NCBI RefSeq assembly: GCF_900105905.1
Contig: NZ_FNSV01000005.1
Location: 7,502,001-7,566,000, forward strand
Direction: 5' to 3'
Length of the DNA stretch: 64,000 bases
Source of the DNA: Rhodococcus koreensis
Lineage (GTDB): Bacteria; Actinomycetota; Actinomycetes; Mycobacteriales; Mycobacteriaceae
Below are positions 1-7,655 of the stretch, piece by piece. The translations under genes were made by a program, and so were the position numbers. Positions within the stretch are counted from its first letter, which is position 1. Each line of letters opens with the position of its first letter. The notes under the pieces are model-generated. The model had not been told where the DNA came from. It saw only the letters and a list, made by a program, of their open reading frames with translations, and made no database searches.

Positions 1-2
1 TC

Positions 3-869
3 ACCACCCCGGCGGCCGATGCGGTGATCGACTTGGTCGGGGGCGGCATGTTCGACTGGGCGCCGGGGGAGTGGACCGACGACACATCGATGGCCGTAGC
101 CGTCGCGGAGGTGGCAGCGTCCGGAGTGGATATCGGCCGGGATGACGGACTGGATGCCGTTGCTGCACAGTTCGTTCGGTGGATCGATTCGAACCCGCCC
201 GACGTCGGCAATCAGACGCGCGCCGTGCTGTCGGCCCGCGACGGCTCGGCCACCGCCATGCAGCGGCGGGCACGCAGCATCACGGGGAGGAAGGGCGGCA
301 ACGGTTCGCTGATGCGGACGGCCCCGGTCGCGCTGGCGTATCTCGACGACGCCGAGGCGTGCGCCGAGGCTGCGTACCAGATCGGTGCTCTCACCCACGA
401 CGATCAGCGCGCCGGAGAGGCGTGCCGGCTGTGGTCCCACGCGATCCGGCACGCAGTGCTGTTCGGGACGTTCAACGGGGTCCGGGAATACCTGCAGGTG
501 GCGCCCGCTGAGGTCGGCGAGTACTGGGGACCGCTGCTCGACCAGGCGGAACGCGGCACACCCGCCGACTTCCCGAAGAACGGCTGGGTGGTTCACGCCC
601 TGCAGACGGCGTGGTGGGCGATCAGCGGCGCCGACGATTCGGGGCCGCATCACCTTCGGCTGGCCCTCGAGCGGGCCGTCCGGGCGGGCAACGACACCGA
701 CACCACCGCGGCGATCGCGGGTGGGTTGCTCGGTGCCCGGTGGGGTGCGTCGGCGGTCCCGGACCGGTGGCGCCGGATGCTGCACGGCTGGCCGGGATAT
801 TCCGCGGACGATCTCGAGCGGCTGGCGATGGCTGCCGTGCGGAGGGGTGAACCGGCCGACCGGCGCTGA
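3..869 (+). CDS. ADP-ribosylglycohydrolase (DraG family), 5'-truncated by window edge
   Basis: The reading frame is already open at the left edge, so the true start lies outside the window; a GTG at 24 is only an internal candidate. DraG-type hydrolases remove ADP-ribose from proteins or small molecules using a binuclear Mg site. The family marks are visible: GEWTDDTSMA near the N-terminus (metal-binding Asp pair), GGNGSLMRT in the middle, and GNDTDTTAAIAGGLLGA near the C-terminus, which carries the second metal-binding Asp cluster. The length of about 289 residues fits the catalytic domain. The substrate cannot be inferred from the neighbours. A hairpin repeat lies 16 nt after the stop. Confidence 0.9.
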   Translation, partial: TTPAADAVIDLVGGGMFDWAPGEWTDDTSMAVAVAEVAASGVDIGRDDGLDAVAAQFVRWIDSNPPDVGNQTRAVLSARDGSATAMQRRARSITGRKGGNGSLMRTAPVALAYLDDAEACAEAAYQIGALTHDDQRAGEACRLWSHAIRHAVLFGTFNGVREYLQVAPAEVGEYWGPLLDQAERGTPADFPKNGWVVHALQTAWWAISGADDSGPHHLRLALERAVRAGNDTDTTAAIAGGLLGARWGASAVPDRWRRMLHGWPGYSADDLERLAMAAVRRGEPADRR

Positions 870-884
870 GCATGAACGCGATTC

Positions 885-932
885 GTACGTGAGCGGCGCG
901 GTGTGCCGGGGTGCGCGGCGCCACTCACGTAC
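885..932. repeat. Intergenic palindromic repeat, copy 1 (divergent)
   Basis: Left arm GTACGTGAGCGGCGC and right arm GGCGCCACTCACGTAC pair almost perfectly around a 17-nt loop. The outer GTGAG/CTCAC arms match those of the copies at 1129, 1930 and 12312, but the inner part differs. It lies just after the ADP-ribosylglycohydrolase stop and could act as a terminator. Confidence 0.7.
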
Positions 933-944
933 GGGGGAACTACG

Positions 945-1061
945 TCAGGCCGCCAACTCGTCGGCGATTTCGATGTCGATTTCCTCATCGGTCATTCCGC
1001 CGAAGAGATGGTTGGTGAACATGTCAGCTCGGTTCTTGTCGTGTGTGGTCGTTCCCGGCAC
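945..1061 (-). CDS. Possible small acidic protein (about 38 aa)
   Basis: This is an open frame on the minus strand from a GTG at 1061 (or ATG at 1022, 26 codons plus stop) to a TGA at 945. The end reads ...MFTNHLFGGMTDEEIDIEIADELAA. The acidic C-terminus has a regular, protein-like composition. It sits in the otherwise empty 355-bp gap between two plus-strand genes. No family is recognised and no clear Shine-Dalgarno is visible. It could equally be the 3' remnant of a longer gene, since an in-frame TAG lies only a few codons upstream of the GTG. Confidence 0.3.
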   Translation of the reverse strand: MPGTTTHDKNRADMFTNHLFGGMTDEEIDIEIADELAA

Positions 1062-1128
1062 GATCGGAGCGACTCGTCCGATCTATGGTGTGTATCGCCG
1101 CCGACTGCGCTGCCGTTTCACTCCCACA

Positions 1129-1171
1129 GGTGAGTGGCAAAGTGTCCTCGGACGCGCATTCCCGCTCACGT
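1129..1171. repeat. Intergenic palindromic repeat, copy 2
   Basis: GGTGAGTGGCAAAGTGTCC and the partly complementary right half GGACGCGCATTCCCGCTCACG form an imperfect hairpin. The same unit is found at 1930 and 12312. This copy precedes the alpha/beta hydrolase gene by about 50 bp. Confidence 0.8.
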
Positions 1172-1224
1172 AGCGCTTAGGCTCATCTCGACCGTTCGTG
1201 TCCCGGAACAGGAGATGAGTCGAG

Positions 1225-1926
1225 ATGCCCGCAACCTTCGTTCTGCTGCCCGGCGCCGGCTCCGACTCGTGGTACTGGCACCGCGTCGCGCCGATCCTGG
1301 AGGGGAGCGGGCACTCGGTGATCGCCGTCGACCTCCCGTACGGGGACGACGACGCGGGCCAGTACGAGTTCGCCGACGTCGTCGTCGACGCGGTCGAGGA
1401 CGTCGAGGGGGCGATCGTGCTGGTCGCGCAGTCCATGTCCGCGTTCACCGCGGCGATCGTCTGTCAGCGCGGCGAGGTCGACGTCGACCTGCTGGTTCTG
1501 GTGGCACCGATGCTGCCCGCGCCGGGGGAGGCGCCGGGGCGGTGGTGGGAGACCACCGGCCAGCCGGAGGCGAAGCGGGCGTTCGACGTGCTGGAGGGCC
1601 GCGATCCGGACGCACCCGACGATCTGCGGGCGCTGTTCTTCCACGACGTGCCCGACGACGTCACCGAGGAGGCGTTCAGCCATGAGGAGCCGGTCATGTC
1701 GGACACCCCGTTCGGGACGGTGTGGCAGGCGGAGGCGTGGCCGTTCGTGAAGACGCGGGTCGTCGCCGGCAGCCGTGATCGGCTGTTTCCGCTCGACTTC
1801 ATGCAGCGGATCGTCCGCGAGCGGTTGGGTATCGCACCGGAGGTCATCGACTCGGGACATCTCGCGGCACTCGCGCGCCCCGGCGAACTTGCTGCCATGC
1901 TGGAGCGCTACGCGTCCGAACTGTAG
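1225..1926 (+). CDS. Alpha/beta-hydrolase fold protein
   Basis: A 233-aa cytoplasmic protein with the start of an alpha/beta-hydrolase fold (FVLLPGAGSDSWYWHRVAP, oxyanion-hole region at residues 8-18), a strand plus elbow at LVAQSMSAF (Ser70), a possible acid in AGSRDRLFP, and a late His in VIDSGHLAAL. Esterase-type relatives of the EstA/methylketone-synthase kind hydrolyse small esters. The elbow is AQSMS rather than the usual GxSxG, so the catalytic Ser is retained but the flanking glycines are lost. The start ATG follows AGGAG by about 9 nt. The gene is bracketed by two copies of the same palindromic repeat. The substrate is unknown. Confidence 0.8.
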   Translation: MPATFVLLPGAGSDSWYWHRVAPILEGSGHSVIAVDLPYGDDDAGQYEFADVVVDAVEDVEGAIVLVAQSMSAFTAAIVCQRGEVDVDLLVLVAPMLPAPGEAPGRWWETTGQPEAKRAFDVLEGRDPDAPDDLRALFFHDVPDDVTEEAFSHEEPVMSDTPFGTVWQAEAWPFVKTRVVAGSRDRLFPLDFMQRIVRERLGIAPEVIDSGHLAALARPGELAAMLERYASEL

Positions 1927-1929
1927 GCC

Positions 1930-1973
1930 AGGTGAGTGGCAAAGCGTGCTGGAGGACGCATTGCCACTCACCT
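1930..1973. repeat. Intergenic palindromic repeat, copy 3
   Basis: AGGTGAGTGGCAAAGCGT pairs with ACGCATTGCCACTCACCT around an 8-nt loop with only one mismatch. It begins 4 nt after the hydrolase stop codon, so it can serve as that gene's terminator. Members at 1129 and 12312 share the arms. Confidence 0.85.
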
Positions 1974-2005
1974 AGGCACCCGGAAACGAGGAGGAGAAGC
2001 ACCAG

Positions 2006-2446
2006 ATGGCGTTGTCGGTATCAGGCGAGTTCGAGATCGAGGCGAGCCCCGAACAGGTCATGGCCGCGCTGGTGGACGTCGAACGCATCCCCGAGTGGTC
2101 GGCGGTGCACAAGAAGGTGGTCGTCGAGTCCCGGTTCGACGACGGACGCCCTCGCACCGTGCGGATGACGCTCGCCGTTCTCGGCGTCTCGGACACTCAG
2201 CTCGCCGAGCACAAGTGGATCGGCGACGAGCACATGTCGTGGACGCTCCTCGAGAGCGAGAAGCAGAAGTGCCAGGAAGGGGAGTACCGACTGGTCCCCA
2301 CCCCGCGCGGGACGTCGGTTCAGCTCACGATGGCAGTGGAACCGAAGGTGTGGGTGCCGAAGTCCGTGCTGCGTCAGGGGCAGAAGCAGGCCGTGCGCTT
2401 GATCCGCAAGGGATTTACCCAGTTCGTTCTCGAGAACTACGTCTGA
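2006..2446 (+). CDS. SRPBCC (START/Bet v1-like) family protein
   Basis: This 146-aa protein fits the single-domain SRPBCC fold, which binds a hydrophobic ligand in a deep cavity. The typical opening (VSGEFEIEASPEQVMAALVDVERIPEWSAVHKKV) gives the first beta-strand followed by the helix pair that ends in a P-x-W motif. The C-terminal long helix (RQGQKQAVRLIRKGFTQFVLENY) is also typical. Mycobacterial relatives are annotated as polyketide cyclase/dehydrase-like, without proven reactions. A strong GAGGAGG Shine-Dalgarno lies at about 1988-1994, about 11 nt before the ATG. Transcription probably ends at the hairpin directly after the stop. Confidence 0.85.
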   Translation: MALSVSGEFEIEASPEQVMAALVDVERIPEWSAVHKKVVVESRFDDGRPRTVRMTLAVLGVSDTQLAEHKWIGDEHMSWTLLESEKQKCQEGEYRLVPTPRGTSVQLTMAVEPKVWVPKSVLRQGQKQAVRLIRKGFTQFVLENYV

Positions 2447-2479
2447 GTCGGTGTCCGCCCGTGATGCGCGGACACCGAC
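2447..2479. terminator. Bidirectional terminator hairpin
   Basis: GTCGGTGTCCGC (2447-2458) is perfectly complementary to GCGGACACCGAC (2468-2479) with a 9-nt loop. It starts at the base after the TGA of the SRPBCC gene and ends 14 nt before the stop of the convergent gene, so it can terminate both. Confidence 0.8.
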
Positions 2480-2493
2480 GCGGGTGGCTCCCT

Positions 2494-4251
2494 TTACGCG
2501 AACAACGTCTCCAAGGCTTTGTTCACCCGGGCTCGATCGAACGATGTCGGATCGAGTTGCTGACCTGGGCGAAGGCCGAGCCACTCCCGGATCTCGGAGT
2601 GTTCCTCGTGATGCGGGTCAGCGCTGGCTTCGATCTTGTTCGCCCAGCCCCACGGCCCGCCGGAATCTTCGTAGGGCGCCATATTGTGTCCATCGAGGCA
2701 GAGCGCGGCAGGGGAGTCGGGTGCAGGGTTGTCGACCGACTCGACCTCGATGTGGTGGATCCAGTCGTCACCGAAGTCGTACAGGTAGGTGAGACAGTCG
2801 CCGACCGAGCTGAGCAACAAACCGATCGCGACCTCCTCCTCCGGGACGGCAGTACCCACGACATCACGGTGCGCGATGTCGGCCGCGGGAATGAACACTT
2901 CGCCGCCCGAGTACGCCGGTCCGGCGGAGAACTCGTGGAGATGAGAGTCTTCCCACCCGAACGCCGACTGGACAATGTCATGGAGAGCGGCGAGCGGAAG
3001 CGCGGCATCGAGTCGAATGCGACGCCAGACAGGAATGTGCGTGCCTTCCAGCGAGATCCGCACGGTAATGTGTGAATCCAACCCTCCGGATGCCGCGTAC
3101 TCGTTTTCTGCATTCGCGAGTTGGACGGCGCGAAGGACGGCAGGCTGCAGCGCGGCTGGAACTCGGTACGCGTCATCCCTGGTCAGCCATTTCTGTTCCA
3201 CCAGCGTGTCCAAACGGTCGTAGACGAAGTCATCCATCAGCGATTGCTCGTCATCGAACGGCGCGTCTTCCGAGCTGGCAGTGGGCTCCTCTGTCATCCC
3301 CGCCAAGATCACCTGGATCACCACGATATCGCTCAGATACGCGGGGTCGAGTGGATCACATTGCGTCGATACGAGTTGCCTGCGGACGTATTCGGTGACA
3401 GTTGCACGAATCAGCGGTAGCGCGCGGGCTGTGCGGTCGGTGACCAGCTCGGCGTTCGATCCGCGGACCGCCCGTGTGGAGTTGACGGTAATGAGACCGA
3501 TCTCTTCCGCGATTTCCCACAATTCCAACAGTTCGGGCACATCGCGCATCGAGCGGATGCGCCGCGCCCGCGGAAACCCGTCGGAGTCGACGGCGAGATC
3601 GATACCCAGCGCGTGAGCGAGATCGGGAAGCGAGGCGGGTTTGGGCACCTTGGTGGAGGTGACGGGCGCACCCGCGCCGACCCATTCGACGAGTGCGACG
3701 AGGGTCGTGATCACCGGAAGCGAGGTGAGTGCGCGAAGTTCGTCTTCTACGTCCACGGCGGGAAGTGTGATGTCGTCCGGAAGGAGGACGGGTGGTTGCG
3801 GCTCGAGGAATTCGATGAGGTCCTCGATGCAATGAATGAGGTTGTTCTCGGTGCCGGTCCACAGCCGGTTTTCGTCGAGATAGTTGAGGAAGGTCAGGGC
3901 CGAGGCGACGATCGCCATGGCGACGTCCTCGACGTCGTCGGCAGCTTCTGCGGATACTTGGTCGGCGACATCGAGCAGGTTGTGCGCGTCCGCGGGGAGC
4001 CAGCCGGTGGCGCGGAATCCGCGGCGGCCGCGTGCGAGGTTGGTGAGTGTCGACTCGACGAGGTGCGCGAAGAGATCCGTGTCTACGGGGAGATCGCCCG
4101 TGTGCAGCCATTGGACGAAGTTGTCGATAAGAGCCGGGTCGACGGCGGGAGTGGGAAACATCGGCACAATCGTCGAGCGGTTCCTCCGCTGGCGTGCCTG
4201 CTGTTTTGCCGCCCGCTTCTGGCCCGGATTCCTACCCCGCTTCGACCCCAT
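2494..4251 (-). CDS. pRiA4b ORF-3 family protein with N-terminal helical extension
   Basis: This is a 585-aa protein. The C-terminal part, from about residue 394, is the plasmid pRiA4b ORF-3-like domain, shown by IPVWRRIRL, FGWEDSHLHEF, LTYLYDFGDDWIHHIEVE and GPWGWAN. The fold occurs in proteins of unknown role and in passenger proteins of some mobile elements. The N-terminus is very basic (SKRGRNPGQKRAAKQQARQRR), which suggests nucleic-acid contact. Residues 30-390 form a helical region unlike any family I can name. A second protein with the same domain, placed at the opposite end, is encoded at 8893. A 7-bp inverted repeat sits directly in front of the ATG, where a ribosome site would be expected. 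Confidence 0.8.
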   Translation of the reverse strand: MGSKRGRNPGQKRAAKQQARQRRNRSTIVPMFPTPAVDPALIDNFVQWLHTGDLPVDTDLFAHLVESTLTNLARGRRGFRATGWLPADAHNLLDVADQVSAEAADDVEDVAMAIVASALTFLNYLDENRLWTGTENNLIHCIEDLIEFLEPQPPVLLPDDITLPAVDVEDELRALTSLPVITTLVALVEWVGAGAPVTSTKVPKPASLPDLAHALGIDLAVDSDGFPRARRIRSMRDVPELLELWEIAEEIGLITVNSTRAVRGSNAELVTDRTARALPLIRATVTEYVRRQLVSTQCDPLDPAYLSDIVVIQVILAGMTEEPTASSEDAPFDDEQSLMDDFVYDRLDTLVEQKWLTRDDAYRVPAALQPAVLRAVQLANAENEYAASGGLDSHITVRISLEGTHIPVWRRIRLDAALPLAALHDIVQSAFGWEDSHLHEFSAGPAYSGGEVFIPAADIAHRDVVGTAVPEEEVAIGLLLSSVGDCLTYLYDFGDDWIHHIEVESVDNPAPDSPAALCLDGHNMAPYEDSGGPWGWANKIEASADPHHEEHSEIREWLGLRPGQQLDPTSFDRARVNKALETLFA

Positions 4252-4252
4252 G

Positions 4253-4269
4253 CCGCGATGATATCGCGG
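4253..4269. promoter_or_regulatory. Inverted repeat abutting the start codon
   Basis: CCGCGAT/ATCGCGG arms with a 3-nt loop end 1 nt before the ATG of the minus-strand pRiA4b ORF-3 gene. No Shine-Dalgarno is visible there. It could be an operator or a translation-blocking hairpin; this is inference from position only. Confidence 0.4.
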
Positions 4270-4341
4270 CCGGATCGGAGTTTGCTCGGACCGCCGGGCG
4301 GCCCGAGCGTGGCGGCGTTAGGCTGACCAGCGGCAGAGGAG

Positions 4342-6225
4342 GTGAGTGAGGACCAGATGACGGTCGAGCAGAGCAGCCCCACCACACTTCGACGATTGTC
4401 GGCGCGGTTGGCCCTGATCCGCGACGACACCGACGACGACAAGTTGTCGGCCGGCTTCCTCCTCGTCGCCACGATCCTCGCGTTGGTGTGGGCCAACATC
4501 GGTGATTCGTACGAGTCGTTCTGGCACACCCCGGTGACCATCCAGATCGGCGACTACAGCATCGGTCTCGACCTGAAGCACTGGGTCAACGACGGGTTGA
4601 TGACGCTGTTCTTCTTCGTCGTCGGGCTGGAGGTGAAACGCGAGCTGACGATCGGCGAGCTCACCGACCGTGCCCGCGCCGCCGTGCCGCTGCTCGCCGC
4701 GATCGCGGGGCTCGCGCTGCCCGCCGTCCTGTTCCTGCTCCTCAACCCCACCGGGGACGAGGCCAGTGCGTGGGGCGTCGTCGTCTCCACCGACACGGCG
4801 TTCGTGCTCGGCGCACTTGCCCTCGTCGGACCCCGATGCCCCGCCCGGCTGCGCGTGTTCATCCTGACCCTGGCCGTCGCCGACGACATCGGCGCCCTCG
4901 CCATCATCGCCGTCTTCTACACCGACAACCTGCGGCTCGGACCGCTGCTGCTCGGGTGCGTCGGACTGCTGCTGATCCTCAAGCTGCGCAAGCTCGAGGT
5001 GTGGCGGGGTGTGGTCTACTTCGTCGTCGCGGCCGGCACATGGGTCGCGTTCTACGAGTCCGGCGTCCACCCCACCCTTGCCGGTGTGCTGATCGCGCTG
5101 ATCCTGCCCGTGTATCCGCCGCGGCGCAGCGAGGTGGAGCGGGCAGGTGAGCTCACGCGGGCGTTCCGGCAGTCACCGAACTCCGACTACGCCCGCGCCG
5201 CCCAGCTCGGGGTGCTGCGCGCGGTGTCCGTCAACGAGCGGCTGCTGCGCTTCTACCAGCCCTACACCGCGTTCCTCGTGGTCCCGATCTTCGCGCTCGC
5301 CAATGCCGGCGTGGTCATCACCGGGCAGACGCTCGCGGAGGCGGCCCGGTCTCCGCTGGCGTGGGGCATCGTGCTCGGCCTGGTGGTCGGCAAGCTCGTC
5401 GGCATCACCGCGGCCACCGCGTTGTTCTCGAAGCTGCGGCCCGGCAGCCTGCCACCCGGGCTGAGTCTGTCGCAGATCGCCGGCGGCAGCGCGCTGGCCG
5501 GCATCGGTTTCACGATCTCGCTGTTCATCGTCGACCTGGCCATCGACTCGCCCGAGCTCGCCAACGACGCCCGCGTCGGCGTCCTGACGGCGGCCGTCAT
5601 CGCCACCGTCCTCGGGTGGGCGCTGTTCCGGATCTCGGACTGGGTGCACCCCCCGACGGAGGTCGTCGGACTCACCCTGCTCCGGCCCGTCGCCACCGGC
5701 CGCGATCACGTGCGCGGGCCGGTGGATGCGCCGCTCACCCTCGTCGAGTACGGCGATTTCGAATGCCCGTTCTGCAGCAAGGCCACCGGCAGCATCCGGG
5801 ACGTGCGAGCACAGTTCGGGGACGAACTCCGCTACGTCTTCCGGCATCTCCCGCTCGACGCCGTCCATCCCCATGCCCGGTTCGCCGCCCAGGCGAGTGA
5901 GGCGGCGGCCGCCCAGGGCCGGTTCTGGGAGATGCACGACCACCTGTTCGCCAACAGCGACGCCCTCGCCGAGGACGAGATCTTCGGGTACGCGGCCGAG
6001 TTGGGGCTCGACATGGACCGGTTCGAGGAAGACATCCGCAAAGGCACGTACGGTCACCGCATCGACGACGACGAACTCGACGCCGAGTCGAGCGATTTCC
6101 GGGGGACCCCCACGTTCTACCTCGGTGCGACGGGCACCGACCTCACCCGGCACACCGGACCGTACGACGCCGCGACCCTCATCCGGCAGCTCGAGGAGGC
6201 TCGCGGCGCCGACGGCGCACCCTGA
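4342..6225 (+). CDS. nhaA: Na+/H+ antiporter NhaA fused to a DsbA/thioredoxin-like domain
   Basis: The protein has 627 aa from GTG 4342; an ATG at 4357 is also possible, and AGGAGG lies at 4337-4342 directly in front of or overlapping the GTG. Residues 25-440 are a NhaA antiporter, which expels Na+ in exchange for protons across the inner membrane. The paired aspartates in AVADDIGALA (about 180-181) correspond to the ion-binding Asp163/164 of the E. coli protein, and STDTAFVLGA supplies the unwound-helix region. After the last membrane segment, residues 445-620 form a thioredoxin-fold disulfide oxidoreductase domain with a CPFC active site (475-478). Such NhaA-thioredoxin fusions recur in actinobacteria. 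The stop codon lies within a 26-bp tandem repeat. Confidence 0.93.
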   Translation: MSEDQMTVEQSSPTTLRRLSARLALIRDDTDDDKLSAGFLLVATILALVWANIGDSYESFWHTPVTIQIGDYSIGLDLKHWVNDGLMTLFFFVVGLEVKRELTIGELTDRARAAVPLLAAIAGLALPAVLFLLLNPTGDEASAWGVVVSTDTAFVLGALALVGPRCPARLRVFILTLAVADDIGALAIIAVFYTDNLRLGPLLLGCVGLLLILKLRKLEVWRGVVYFVVAAGTWVAFYESGVHPTLAGVLIALILPVYPPRRSEVERAGELTRAFRQSPNSDYARAAQLGVLRAVSVNERLLRFYQPYTAFLVVPIFALANAGVVITGQTLAEAARSPLAWGIVLGLVVGKLVGITAATALFSKLRPGSLPPGLSLSQIAGGSALAGIGFTISLFIVDLAIDSPELANDARVGVLTAAVIATVLGWALFRISDWVHPPTEVVGLTLLRPVATGRDHVRGPVDAPLTLVEYGDFECPFCSKATGSIRDVRAQFGDELRYVFRHLPLDAVHPHARFAAQASEAAAAQGRFWEMHDHLFANSDALAEDEIFGYAAELGLDMDRFEEDIRKGTYGHRIDDDELDAESSDFRGTPTFYLGATGTDLTRHTGPYDAATLIRQLEEARGADGAP

Positions 6226-6285
6226 TCAGCGCTGCCGACGGCGCACCCTGATCAGCGCTGCCGACGGCGCACCCTGATCAGTGCT
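6208..6285. repeat. Three tandem copies of a 26-bp unit
   Basis: The unit GCCGACGGCGCACCCTGATC plus AGCGCT occurs at 6208-6233, 6234-6259 and 6260-6285; the last differs by C to T in AGTGCT. Copy 1 contains the TGA of the antiporter gene and copy 3 contains the TGA of the convergent acetyltransferase, so the array is the whole intergenic space. Confidence 0.95.
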
Positions 6286-6625
6286 CCCGGTGCCGTACCG
6301 CCTCGATCGCGTCCGGGGTGACCGGGTCGACGTCGTTGGCGAAGTCGTCGTGCTTCTCGAGGTAGCGGGCGACGAACGGGCAGATCGGCACAATCCGTTT
6401 GCCGCCCCCGACGGTCTCCGTCAGCGCGCTGCGGATCAGCGTGCTGGCCAGGCCGCGGCCCGCGAACTGCTCGCCGATCTCGGTGTGGAAGAAGATCCGC
6501 TGATTCTCGTGGTCCAGGTATTCGGTGAACCCGGCCAGCTCGTCGTCGACACGGATTTCGAAGCGGTGGTGTTCGGGCGCGTCCCGGACGTCGGGTGCGG
6601 GAGCGTCTTTCGTGTCGTCTGTCAT
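6278..6625 (-). CDS. GNAT-fold N-acetyltransferase, YjdJ/YidJ type
   Basis: A 115-aa protein of the short COG2388-type GNAT family, which transfers acetyl from acetyl-CoA to an unknown amine. The visible core is RFEIRVDDELAGFTEYLD, then FFHTEIGEQFAGRGLASTL, where GRGLAS is the pyrophosphate-binding loop (Q/RxxGxG/A-type), then ICPFVARYLEKH, a common ending of this subfamily. An in-frame ATG lies further upstream at 6721, but the reading there lacks conserved character and runs into the start of the divergent gene, so the ATG at 6625 (MTDDTKD) is preferred. The gene is convergent with nhaA across a tandem repeat. Confidence 0.85.
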   Translation of the reverse strand: MTDDTKDAPAPDVRDAPEHHRFEIRVDDELAGFTEYLDHENQRIFFHTEIGEQFAGRGLASTLIRSALTETVGGGKRIVPICPFVARYLEKHDDFANDVDPVTPDAIEAVRHREH

Positions 6626-6719
6626 GAACCCACTATGCCGCGCGACGAACCGGGTGTTCCCGGCGGCCACGGTGTTGGATGATCGAGGGGAGCCCAGCGA
6701 TCCGAGAAGGGACGCCACC

Positions 6720-7616
6720 ATGGCCGACTACGGCAGGACCCCGCAGTTCGGGGTGTTCGTCACCCCGACGGTGGAGTTGCTGGCCAACACGTTCGAACTC
6801 GCCGCGCTCGCCGACGAGACCGGACTCGACCTGATCGGCGTCCAGGATCACCCGTACCAGGCGAAATTCCTCGACTGCTGGTCGCTGATGGGCATGCTGC
6901 TTGCGCGGACCGAACGGGTGCGGGTGTTTCCCGACGTCGCGTGCCTGCCGCTCCGCCCGCCGGCGGTGATGGCGAAGGCCGCGGCCAGCCTCGATGCGAT
7001 GTCGGGAGGCCGGTTCGAACTGGCGTTGGGTGCGGGTGCGTTCTGGGAGGCGATCGGGGCGATGGGGGGTGACGTCCGCACACCCGGGCAGGCCGCGACG
7101 GCACTGGAAGAGGCCGTTCAGGTCATCCGCCTGATGTGGTCGGGTGAGCGGGCCGTCCGATCGGAGGGCACGCACTACCGCCTCGACGGCGTGCATCCCG
7201 GTCCCGTCCCGGCACACCCGATGGGCATCTGGCTCGGCGTCGGCGGCCCACGGTTGCTGCGCGCGCTGGGACGCTCCGCCGACGGGTGGGTGCCGTCGAG
7301 TTCCTATTTCCCGCCGGAGGTCCTGCCGGGCATGCACGCGAAGATCGACGCGGGTGCTGCGGACGCCGGCCGCGATCCGGCGTCGATCGTCCGCGTCTAC
7401 AACGTGTTCGGCCGGGTGGGCGACAGCCGGTCGGACACGCTGTTCCACGGCACCACCGAGCAATGGGTGAGCCAACTGACGAACCTCGTGGTGGAGACCG
7501 GCATGGACACGTTCGTCTTCGGCACCGACGGCGACGACCTCGACCAGATCAGGAAGTTCGCGACCGACGTCGTGCCCGCGGTCCGGGCCGCGGTAGACGC
7601 GCGTCGCGGCTCCTGA
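6720..7616 (+). CDS. LLM-class flavin-dependent (probably F420) oxidoreductase
   Basis: This 298-aa protein has the TIM-barrel pattern of bacterial luciferase-like monooxygenases: FGVFVTPTVE at strand 1, LAALADETGLDLIGVQDHPY, a central LASLDAMSGGRFELALGAGAFWE with the conserved SGGR-x-x-LGxG segment, and HPMGIWLGVGGPRLLRALGRSADGW near the C-terminus. Actinobacterial members with this sequence style commonly use coenzyme F420, but flavin use cannot be excluded. The start ATG at 6720 follows GAGAAGGGA with normal spacing. An upstream extension of the frame was rejected because it overlaps the divergent acetyltransferase. The substrate is unknown. Confidence 0.88.
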   Translation: MADYGRTPQFGVFVTPTVELLANTFELAALADETGLDLIGVQDHPYQAKFLDCWSLMGMLLARTERVRVFPDVACLPLRPPAVMAKAAASLDAMSGGRFELALGAGAFWEAIGAMGGDVRTPGQAATALEEAVQVIRLMWSGERAVRSEGTHYRLDGVHPGPVPAHPMGIWLGVGGPRLLRALGRSADGWVPSSSYFPPEVLPGMHAKIDAGAADAGRDPASIVRVYNVFGRVGDSRSDTLFHGTTEQWVSQLTNLVVETGMDTFVFGTDGDDLDQIRKFATDVVPAVRAAVDARRGS

Positions 7617-7655
7617 TGGGCGCACGCTCGACCCGACCGCAGGACCCCGATCAGG

